Shown here: piece after piece, positions 1 through 4,664 of the stretch | How positions within the stretch are numbered: position 1 is the first letter of the stretch | Layout of the letters: each line of letters starts with the position of its first letter | Notes under the pieces: generated by a model | Seen by the model: the letters and a program-made list of their open reading frames with translations, nothing else | What the model was told of the DNA's origin: nothing | The model's database searches: none | Program-made: the position numbers and the translations under genes | Assembly (NCBI GenBank): GCA_964421005.1 | Contig: CAYQUV010000033.1 | Location: 1 to 7,760, forward strand | Source: CAYQUV01 sp964421005 | GTDB taxonomy: Bacteria; Patescibacteriota; Minisyncoccia; Minisyncoccales; CG1-02-41-26 | DNA: 7,760 bases | Reading direction: 5' to 3'

Positions 1-212
1 GAAAAAAAACGCAATAAATATCTGCGAGAGGGTAAATCTCCTTTTTTGGCTCGTGTGATATGCTTCTCGGTAAAAGTTCTCAATGTTTTTGCTTTAGCCT
101 CGGTTGTTTTAATTTTTTCTTTCAAAAAAAGTTGAGCACTCAAATTTTTGATAAGTGCTTTTCTTACTCCGCTTTTCCTTGAAAATTTTCTTCCTTTTTT
201 CAATTTGCGCAT
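1..212 (-). CDS. rplQ: 50S ribosomal protein bL17, N-terminal part (runs off left edge)
   Basis: Translating the minus strand from the ATG at 212 gives 70 residues of bL17 before the window ends. The protein opens MRKLKKGRKFSRKSG, followed by a stretch matching the family pattern of an Arg/Lys-rich start, the segment RKALIKNLSAQL, a KIKTTEAKAKTLR helix and a THITRA-like segment (here KHITRAKKGDL). bL17 is usually about 115-125 residues, so roughly 60% of the gene is present. It is a structural protein of the large ribosomal subunit near the exit tunnel. It follows rpoA by 30 nt, the standard bacterial order, and is probably co-transcribed with it. The bases before the ATG are AU-rich with no Shine-Dalgarno motif. 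Identification rests on sequence pattern and synteny, and both agree. Confidence 0.95.
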   Translation of the reverse strand, partial: MRKLKKGRKFSRKSGVRKALIKNLSAQLFLKEKIKTTEAKAKTLRTFTEKHITRAKKGDLPSRRYLLRFF

Positions 213-242
213 AAACGATTATTTTTTCAATTAAAGTTTGAA

Positions 243-1202
243 TTACTCTTTCAATTCCAAATCAAACTTTTTTAATACTTTTTTAATTTCACGGAGTCCC
301 TTTTCCCCAAACCCCTCAAGAGTTAAAAGGTCTTTTTCCGACTTTCTTATAATTCCACCGATTGTCTTAATGTTGTTTTTTAATAAAGCGTTTTTTGTTC
401 TTTCGGAAACCTTCAGATCTTCAACTTTTACTGCTTTTACATTTTCTTTCCCAGAAACTTTATTCCTTTTTCTCCCCTCTTTTTTTTCTTCCTCTTTTTC
501 AACTTTTTTCTTCTCTCCCTTTTCGCCAAATTTGGAAAAAAGCGAGAAATGGTCAAACAAAATATCAGTAGCTTGAGAAAATGCTTCTTCGGGAGAGATA
601 GTTCCATCTGTTTCAATTTCCAGTTGTAATCTTTCAAAGTCGGTTCTCTTGCCTACTATTACGTTTTTTATTTTGAAACTTACCTTCTTCACCGGGGTGA
701 AAATAGCATCAATAGGAATAACCCCCACCTCTGCTTTTTTCTCTTCTCTCTCTTCCGCTGAAGAATAACCAATTCCTTTTTCAATTTTAGCCTCTATCTG
801 AAGTTCTGCTTTCTTGTCAGTAAGAGTAGCTATCTCCGCCTCGGGATTGGCTAATCTAATCTGAGGAGTCAATTTGAAATCTCCGGCTTTAACTTTCTTT
901 TCTCCTTTAACTTCCAAACTTATCATCTGGGGTTCTTCCGACCAGCTTTTGAATCTGAGTTTTTTCAGATTTATCAAAATCATAATTACATCCTCTAAAA
1001 CTCCGGGTAAGTTAGAAAATTCATGGCTTGCTCCTTTAATTTTAACTTCGGTTATAGCCGCTCCTTCCAGAGAAGAAAGCAAAACTCTTCGGTAACTATT
1101 AGCAATAGTTACACCGTAACCGGGGTAAAAAGGCATTATTTCAAAAATAGCTTTATTTCCTTCTTTTTGAATAACCTTTGGTAGATTTGGTAATGGAATC
1201 AT
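243..1202 (-). CDS. rpoA: DNA-directed RNA polymerase subunit alpha
   Basis: This is a full-length alpha subunit of 319 residues. The N-terminal assembly domain (about 1-225) shows the dimerisation signature YGVTIANSYRRVLLSSLEGA at about 29-48 and the following ITEVKIKGASHEFSNLPGVL stretch. A charged Lys/Glu-rich linker (about 226-256) leads to the C-terminal domain (about 257-319), which has two helix-hairpin-helix-like segments (VEDLKVSERTKNALL and LEGFGEKGLREIKKVL). Of the DNA- and activator-contacting residues known in E. coli, those matching R265, N268, G296 and K298 are kept (R268, N271, G299, K301 here), while K271 and S299 appear replaced by Leu and Gly. Alpha dimerises and nucleates assembly of beta and beta' in the cytoplasm. 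The ATG at 1202 starts the conserved domain directly. No Shine-Dalgarno is visible, and a structured 140-nt spacer separates it from rpsD. Confidence 0.98.
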   Translation of the reverse strand: MIPLPNLPKVIQKEGNKAIFEIMPFYPGYGVTIANSYRRVLLSSLEGAAITEVKIKGASHEFSNLPGVLEDVIMILINLKKLRFKSWSEEPQMISLEVKGEKKVKAGDFKLTPQIRLANPEAEIATLTDKKAELQIEAKIEKGIGYSSAEEREEKKAEVGVIPIDAIFTPVKKVSFKIKNVIVGKRTDFERLQLEIETDGTISPEEAFSQATDILFDHFSLFSKFGEKGEKKKVEKEEEKKEGRKRNKVSGKENVKAVKVEDLKVSERTKNALLKNNIKTIGGIIRKSEKDLLTLEGFGEKGLREIKKVLKKFDLELKE

Positions 1203-1228
1203 ATTGAAATCGCCAAACAGAAGCCAAA

Positions 1229-1244
1229 TTCCTTTTTCAAGGAA
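1229..1244 (-). repeat. Perfect hairpin with GAAA tetraloop upstream of rpoA
   Basis: On the minus strand the sequence TTCCTT-GAAA-AAGGAA forms a 6-bp stem closed by a GNRA-type tetraloop. It ends 26 nt before the rpoA start codon. Its first base overlaps the last base of the larger hairpin arm, so the two stems could stack. There is no trailing U-tract, which argues against a terminator. Whether it folds in vivo is inference. Confidence 0.5.
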
Positions 1245-1290
1245 ACCTTACGCTCTTCCCGCTGAAAATAACAGGAGTGGCGTAAAGGTT
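1244..1290 (-). repeat. Long imperfect inverted repeat in rpsD-rpoA spacer
   Basis: The arms AACCTTTACGC (1290-1280) and GCGTAAGGTT (1253-1244) pair over 10 bp with one bulged base. The interior can continue with CTC-CTG (loop TTATTTT) CAG-C-GGG. The arms are the most GC-rich and complementary part of an otherwise AT-rich gap, which suggests selection for structure. A second copy of the AACC-containing 5' arm motif (GCTAAACC, 1304-1297) just upstream offers an alternative partner for GGTT. Confidence 0.45.
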
Positions 1291-1305
1291 TAGCTCGGTT
1301 TAGCG

Positions 1306-1327
1306 TTATTAATTTAATTATTAATAA
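1306..1327. repeat. AT-only inverted repeat downstream of rpsD
   Basis: TTATTAAT and ATTAATAA (8-bp arms, 6-nt spacer) lie 16 nt after the rpsD stop codon. The stem contains no G or C and would be weak in RNA. In a tract this AT-rich it may simply be compositional. It could also be a duplex-melting or promoter region for rpoA-rplQ, but no convincing -35/-10 pair is visible. Confidence 0.3.
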
Positions 1328-1342
1328 ATTAACAATTTACAA

Positions 1343-1972
1343 TTAACGTGCATAGAACTCAAAAATTGAAGGAATTTCGGCCGGAACCCCGGCTTCCTCC
1401 AAAGACGGTTCTCCAATAACCTCTCCACTAAATTTTTCTTTGTCCAATTTCAACCATGACGGAGGTTGAATTTTTTTTAAAATCAAAGAAGTTTTTTTAT
1501 AAAATGGTTTTCCTTTTTTATATTCTCGAACAGAAATTACATCGCCCTTCCTTACCTGATAAGAAGGAATGTCAACCGGTTTTCCATTAACCAAAAAATG
1601 ACCATGATTAACAAGTTGTCTTGCCTGAGCTCTGGAGGTAGCAAATCCCAGCCTGAAAACCACATTATCTAATCTTTTTTCCAGTTTTTTAACCAACTCC
1701 AGGGCAGTATCTTCAATTTTTCCTCTCTTTTTTAAAATTTCTTTAACATAATTTTTAAACTGTTTTTCCGAAATTCCGTAAAAACTTCTCATTTTCTGTT
1801 TCTCAAATAGTTCCTTTTCGTATTCGGAAAATTTTCCTTTAGCTCTTTTTCCTTTAACCCCCGGAGGATATGGTCTTTTCACTACCGGACATTTAGGAGA
1901 AATACACTTTTCGCCTTTCAAGAAAAGCTTCTGCCTTAATCTTCTACAAATTGTACAAACATCTTTTGACAT
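1343..1972 (-). CDS. rpsD: 30S ribosomal protein uS4, zinc-binding (C+) form
   Basis: From the ATG at 1972 the protein has 209 residues, the usual S4 length. The N-terminus carries four cysteines, C6, C9, C23 and C28 (CX2C-X13-CX4C), the same spacing as the Zn-binding cysteines of the C+ S4 proteins such as that of Thermus. It is followed by KRPYPPG. The S4 RNA-binding domain spans about 97-155 (LEKRLDNVVFRLGFATSRAQ, then HGHFLVNGKPVDIPS). The C-terminus ends in the family pattern PSIFEFYAR. S4 nucleates small-subunit assembly on 16S rRNA. The frame is open to a TTG at 2005, directly after the rpsK stop, but the extra 11 residues have no S4 character, so the ATG is preferred. It lies 33 nt after rpsK. 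The usual N-terminal ARY-x-GP motif is shortened to SKDV. Confidence 0.96.
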   Translation of the reverse strand: MSKDVCTICRRLRQKLFLKGEKCISPKCPVVKRPYPPGVKGKRAKGKFSEYEKELFEKQKMRSFYGISEKQFKNYVKEILKKRGKIEDTALELVKKLEKRLDNVVFRLGFATSRAQARQLVNHGHFLVNGKPVDIPSYQVRKGDVISVREYKKGKPFYKKTSLILKKIQPPSWLKLDKEKFSGEVIGEPSLEEAGVPAEIPSIFEFYAR

Positions 1973-2005
1973 AATTTTGAAATGATTTTGAAAAATTAAA
2001 GCCAA

Positions 2006-2458
2006 TTATACCCTCCTCGGTTTCTTTGGTCGACAGCCATTGTGAGGAATAGGAGTTATGTCTTTAATACTTTGTATCTCCAAACCCTGATTTACCAGAG
2101 TTTTTAAAGCAGTATCTCGCCCCCCACCGATTCCTTTGATAAAAACTTCAACTTCTGATATTTTTAATTTCTGACACAAAGCGGCAATTGCCTGTGCTAC
2201 TTGAGAAGCAGCATAAGAAGTTCCTTTTTTAGTTCCTTTAAAACCAATGCTTCCCGCCGATTTCCAAAGCAAAACATTGCCCTGTGAGTCAGTCAGAGTG
2301 ATAATGGTATTGTTGTAAGTTGAAGAAATATAAATTCTCCCTCTTTTTATACTTTCAGAGGGGCGAATTTCAACTTCTTTTCTTAAAATTTTATCAACTT
2401 TTTCTTTCTCTTCCAAAATCTCTTTTTCGGTTTTTTTGATGATTCGTTTTTTCCCCAT
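2006..2458 (-). CDS. rpsK: 30S ribosomal protein uS11
   Basis: This is uS11 of 150 residues. The conserved core starts near residue 39 with GRIYISSTYNNTIITLTDSQ and continues through KSAGSIGFKGTKKGT and the segment KGIGGGRDTAL. It ends in the near-invariant ITPIPHNGCRPKKPRRV. The first 38 residues are a Lys/Glu-rich extension about 20 residues longer than in E. coli (129 aa). uS11 sits on the platform of the small subunit by the Shine-Dalgarno/anti-Shine-Dalgarno helix. The loop reads KGIGGGR rather than the common KGPGPGR. The ATG is 11 nt after the rpsM stop, with an AU-only leader and no ribosome-binding motif. Tight spacing supports co-transcription with rpsM and rpsD. Confidence 0.97.
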   Translation of the reverse strand: MGKKRIIKKTEKEILEEKEKVDKILRKEVEIRPSESIKRGRIYISSTYNNTIITLTDSQGNVLLWKSAGSIGFKGTKKGTSYAASQVAQAIAALCQKLKISEVEVFIKGIGGGRDTALKTLVNQGLEIQSIKDITPIPHNGCRPKKPRRV

Positions 2459-2469
2459 TTTATTAGTTA

Positions 2470-2862
2470 TTATTTAGGAGCGGGAGGCGCTTTTCTGCCG
2501 CTTCCCACTGTTTTTCTTATATTTCCTCTAACTGTTCTTGAATTCTTTCTGGTTTTCTGGCCTCGAACCGGCAATCCTTTCATATGACGTATCCCCCGCC
2601 AGCATTTAATTTCTCGGAGTCGTTTTATACTCTCTATCACTTCTCTTTTTAGGTCACCCTCCACCTTGTAGTTCTCTTCAATAATTTTTCTTAATTCCCC
2701 AATCTCTTTCTCGGTCAAATCTTTAGCCTTTTTAAAACTATCAATTTTAGCCTTTTTTAAAATTTTTGAAGCAGAACTTCTCCCTATTCCATAAATATAG
2801 GTTAAAGCAATATCTATTTGTTTGTTTTCCGGAATATTTATTCCGGCAATTCTTACCGGCAT
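2470..2862 (-). CDS. rpsM: 30S ribosomal protein uS13
   Basis: This is uS13 of 130 residues, slightly longer than the usual 115-125. It opens MPVRIAGINIPENKQIDIAL and YIYGIGRSSASKIL, the helix-turn-helix-like N-terminal domain. The middle carries DLTEKEIGELRKIIEENYKVEGDLKREV. The basic tail has WRGIRHMKGLPVRGQKTRKN, the signature that contacts 16S rRNA and the P-site tRNA, and ends in a Pro/Lys-rich KAPPAPK. It forms subunit bridges from the head of the 30S subunit. It follows rpmJ after a 53-nt gap with no clear Shine-Dalgarno; a GGAT 7 nt before the ATG is the nearest thing to one in the window. Confidence 0.97.
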   Translation of the reverse strand: MPVRIAGINIPENKQIDIALTYIYGIGRSSASKILKKAKIDSFKKAKDLTEKEIGELRKIIEENYKVEGDLKREVIESIKRLREIKCWRGIRHMKGLPVRGQKTRKNSRTVRGNIRKTVGSGRKAPPAPK

Positions 2863-2915
2863 AAATTTTATCCAAGTATAAGCTAAAAAACAACCCCTAG
2901 ATTATTAAACTTTTA

Positions 2916-3032
2916 TTATTTTCCTTGGCGTTGCTTATGTTTTGGATTTTCACATATAACGTACACCTTTCCTTTTCTCCTAACAATTTTACATTTCTTA
3001 CAAATTTTTTTAACAGATGGACGAACTTTCAT
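2916..3032 (-). CDS. rpmJ: 50S ribosomal protein bL36, zinc-ribbon (C+) form
   Basis: This short gene was found by reading the minus strand between infA and rpsM. The 38-residue product opens MKVRPSVKKICKKCKIVRR and contains C11, C14, C27 and H32 (CX2C-X12-CX4H), the complete zinc-ribbon ligand set of C+ bL36. It ends KQRQGK followed by TAA. Length and motif spacing match the family exactly (37-38 aa). bL36 binds 23S rRNA late in large-subunit assembly. It starts 10 nt after the infA stop, consistent with translational coupling, and the order infA-rpmJ-rpsM is the standard bacterial one. No Shine-Dalgarno is present in the 10-nt gap. Confidence 0.97.
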   Translation of the reverse strand: MKVRPSVKKICKKCKIVRRKGKVYVICENPKHKQRQGK

Positions 3033-3042
3033 AGATTTATAC

Positions 3043-3258
3043 TTACTTCATTCTATAGATTATTCTTCCTCTGGTTCTGTCATAAGGGCTCAACTCAACT
3101 AAAACCCTATCTCCGGGTAAAATTTTAATCCGATGAATTTTCATTTTCCCTCCAAGATGAGCTAATATTTCTTTGCCAGATTCCAATCTTATTTTAAATA
3201 AAAGACTGGGTAAAGCTTCAATAACCTGACCCTTTTCTTTAACTTTATTTTTTTTCAT
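3043..3258 (-). CDS. infA: Translation initiation factor IF-1
   Basis: This is IF-1 of 71 residues, the standard length. It is a single S1-like OB-fold, with GQVIEALPSLLFKIRLESGKE in the first strands, the segment ILAHLGGKMK, and the strongly conserved ILPGDRVLVELSPYDRTRG ending IIYRMK. IF-1 binds the ribosomal A site during initiation together with IF-2 and IF-3. The N-terminus MKKNKVKEKG is more basic than in E. coli, where an acidic AKEDxIE motif is usual. It is the first gene of the alpha operon here, about 42 nt downstream of the predicted transcription start. The leader just before the ATG is TTTTTTAA, with no Shine-Dalgarno. Confidence 0.97.
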   Translation of the reverse strand: MKKNKVKEKGQVIEALPSLLFKIRLESGKEILAHLGGKMKIHRIKILPGDRVLVELSPYDRTRGRIIYRMK

Positions 3259-3276
3259 TTAAAAAATATCTCAATC

Positions 3277-3290
3277 TAAAGAATGCTTTA
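3277..3290 (-). repeat. Small leader hairpin of infA mRNA
   Basis: On the minus strand TAAAG-CATT-CTTTA forms a perfect 5-bp stem with a 4-nt loop, about 10 nt into the predicted infA leader. Partly overlapping longer inverted repeats are also present (AATATCT 3302-3296 with AGATATT 3271-3265). All are AT-rich and weak, so a regulatory role is speculative. Confidence 0.25.
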
Positions 3291-3306
3291 ATTATAGATA
3301 TTCTTT

Positions 3307-3335
3307 AAAATAGCAAAAGAGATTAAAAAAGTCAA
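3307..3335 (-). promoter_or_regulatory. Sigma70-type promoter of the infA alpha operon
   Basis: On the minus strand TTGACT (3335-3330) and TATTTT (3312-3307) are separated by exactly 17 bp, close to the TTGACA-N17-TATAAT consensus. It lies just after the stop of the membrane-protein gene and about 50 nt before the infA ATG. A start site near 3300 would give a leader of about 42 nt. It is the best promoter match in the window and should drive infA-rpmJ-rpsM-rpsK-rpsD-rpoA-rplQ. Confidence 0.7.
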
Positions 3336-3352
3336 CTGTTAAGACCTGACTT
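3325..3352 (-). terminator. Weak terminator-like hairpin after the membrane-protein gene
   Basis: AAGTCA (3352-3347) and TGACTT (3334-3329) can pair as the outer stem around a 12-nt loop, and the 3' arm runs into a TTTTTT tract (3330-3325). The stem is short and low in GC, so it would be a leaky terminator at best. Its 3' arm and U-tract are the same bases as the -35 box and spacer start of the infA promoter. Confidence 0.3.
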
Positions 3353-3362
3353 AAGGCCTGAC
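3339..3362. repeat. 12-bp tandem duplication across a stop codon
   Basis: On the minus strand GTCAGGCCTTAA (3362-3351) is followed immediately by GTCAGGTCTTAA (3350-3339), identical at 11 of 12 positions. The first unit supplies the TAA stop of the 424-aa gene. The second carries another in-frame TAA because the unit length is a multiple of three. This is a local duplication that leaves the reading frame and a backup stop intact. Confidence 0.8.
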
Positions 3363-4625
3363 TTCTATGTTTATCCTGTCAGAAGATTTTGGAGCTTTTT
3401 TAACCCAGAATGGCCAAAATTTAAATTCTGCTTTTATAATCTGAGGATAACTCTCAAAAACAATTTCTCTTATTTCGTCTTCAGATTTTCCCCTAATTTG
3501 GGCAAGCAAAATCTCTTTTGAAATTCTATCGTAAATATTGACTCCGGTTTTAAGGTCAAGAATCATTTTCCCCTCTTCTCCAAGCAAATTTCTGGCTCTG
3601 TATTCCAAAGACAAACTTTCACTATCAAAATCTTTTAAAGGGGGTATTCTTGATTTAATAAACTCCATAGCCAGATTCTTTAAATCAGAAAGCCGGAAAG
3701 CAAGGGCTTTTATTTTTACCTTACCCTGACAATTAAACTCTGGAACCTGTTCTCCGGTTTTTTCAATACAGGAAACTTCAATATCGTCAATAATACTACC
3801 CTCCTCTGCCAGAACAAATCCTTCAGGAAGCTGATTTTTCAAAGAATTCTCCGCCAGATTTTTTATATCCTTCTTTAAAATATCTCTAGCAGACTCTAAA
3901 TCATTTTCAGAAACAACCAAGATCTCTTTTTTGAAACCACCCTTCATGGGCTCAAATGACTCAGCCCAAACGGTGTAATAAAGAGGAGTTCCGGTAAGTC
4001 CAGGTACCGAAAATTTTGTAGGACCAATATTATATTCTTCTCCTGCCTCCTGAGCTATTACCTTAACATCTTTGAAACTTGGTATAACTTTTCCCCCGAC
4101 AATCGAAGCCGGAGGCAAATATATCTTATCCGGGGCTCTAAAAATTTTACTTCCTTCCGCGGAAAGAAAACGTGTAGTAGCCCTCAAAGTTATCGACCTT
4201 ACCGGACTCTGCGAATTGTAAACACGTATCATTCCTTCAGCTTTTCCCTCTATAGAATCCTTACCGGTGGCTTTAAATTTTTGCCATTTTTCTTCTTCGG
4301 TCTCAAAAAAACTTCCGGGAATAATTTTTTCCGTAAAATCTGGGGTCGTCTGGGAAAGATTGACCTCAATTTCGTCTTCAAAAACTTCCTTTTCCGTCTC
4401 CGGCGTTAAATATAAATCTAACTTCGCTAAAAAGAAACCGCCGAAATAAACTATCACCGCTATACCGACAACTATAACGGAGACTACCAGAAAATTAAGA
4501 CCATTTCTCCTTTTTTTATGAACTCTGGAAACTTTCCCGATAATTACTTTTTCTTCAAATTTTTTTTCGGTTTTTTCTTCTGAGGATTTTTGAGGTGGTG
4601 AAATATCAATAATCTTTTTTTTCAT
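3351..4625 (-). CDS. Single-pass membrane protein with large exported domain, Baseplate-J-like signatures
   Basis: The protein has 424 residues. Residues 1-42 are a charged, probably cytoplasmic tail ending in HKKRRNG. Residues 43-67 are one strong hydrophobic segment, and 68-424 should lie outside, by the positive-inside rule. There is no cleavable signal peptide. The exported part has a beta-rich stretch (about 128-236) with the segment TLRATTRFLSAEGSKIFRAP and the later AGEEYNIGPTKFSVPGL. I associate this pattern with Patescibacteria proteins annotated as Baseplate-J-like; that link is from memory. A mixed alpha/beta region follows with two cysteines (C286, C299) that could form a disulfide, then a C-terminal module with GKSEDEIREIVF and FKFWPFWVKKAP. 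The function is unknown. Lying 39 nt after an FtsA/PilM-like ATPase, it may be that protein's membrane partner (inference). The ATG at 4625 is favoured because the basic tail precedes the membrane segment; no Shine-Dalgarno is seen. Confidence 0.85.
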   Translation of the reverse strand: MKKKIIDISPPQKSSEEKTEKKFEEKVIIGKVSRVHKKRRNGLNFLVVSVIVVGIAVIVYFGGFFLAKLDLYLTPETEKEVFEDEIEVNLSQTTPDFTEKIIPGSFFETEEEKWQKFKATGKDSIEGKAEGMIRVYNSQSPVRSITLRATTRFLSAEGSKIFRAPDKIYLPPASIVGGKVIPSFKDVKVIAQEAGEEYNIGPTKFSVPGLTGTPLYYTVWAESFEPMKGGFKKEILVVSENDLESARDILKKDIKNLAENSLKNQLPEGFVLAEEGSIIDDIEVSCIEKTGEQVPEFNCQGKVKIKALAFRLSDLKNLAMEFIKSRIPPLKDFDSESLSLEYRARNLLGEEGKMILDLKTGVNIYDRISKEILLAQIRGKSEDEIREIVFESYPQIIKAEFKFWPFWVKKAPKSSDRINIEVRP

Positions 4626-4664
4626 ATCTTTATTTCTTTTATTTTTTATTGGCCCTTTTAGTCA

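Larger units (their letters stand above)
1203..1342 (-). promoter_or_regulatory. Structured rpsD-rpoA spacer, candidate RNA regulatory element
   Basis: This is the only long gap inside the alpha operon. Read as RNA (minus strand) it holds: an AT-only inverted repeat; a tandem GCTAAACC pair (1287-1294 and 1297-1304); a long imperfect hairpin with outer arms AACCTTTACGC and GCGTAAGGTT (1290-1280 with 1253-1244, one bulge) and an inner CTG/CAG helix; and a perfect hairpin TTCCTT-GAAA-AAGGAA (1244-1229). The segment CGCCA in the 5' arm (1282-1278) could instead pair with TGGCG at 1215-1211, which lies about 8-12 nt before the rpoA ATG. Neither hairpin is followed by a U-run, so they do not look like intrinsic terminators. 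A role in rpoA translation or transcript processing is inference. A weak promoter in the AT-rich left part (for example TTGTAA, 16 nt, TAATTA) cannot be excluded. Confidence 0.45.

Noticed and set aside
238..576. Plus-strand ORF of 112 codons opposite rpoA
   Set aside because: Antisense shadow of a certain gene; its Phe/Ser-rich product mirrors Lys/Glu codons on the other strand and has no recognisable domain. The other plus-strand ORFs in the window were rejected for the same reason.
437..637. Minus-strand 66-codon ORF in another frame inside rpoA
   Set aside because: Fully contained in rpoA, very basic and low in complexity, with no family resemblance.
1973..2005. Longer rpsD form starting at TTG directly after the rpsK stop
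   Set aside because: It adds 11 residues without S4 similarity; the ATG at 1972 places the first Cys pair close to the N-terminus with Thermus-like spacing.
3278..3306. Inverted repeat AAAGAAT/ATTCTTT near the infA leader
   Set aside because: Its 5' arm lies upstream of or at the predicted transcription start, so it would not form in the mRNA if the TTGACT-TATTTT promoter is used.
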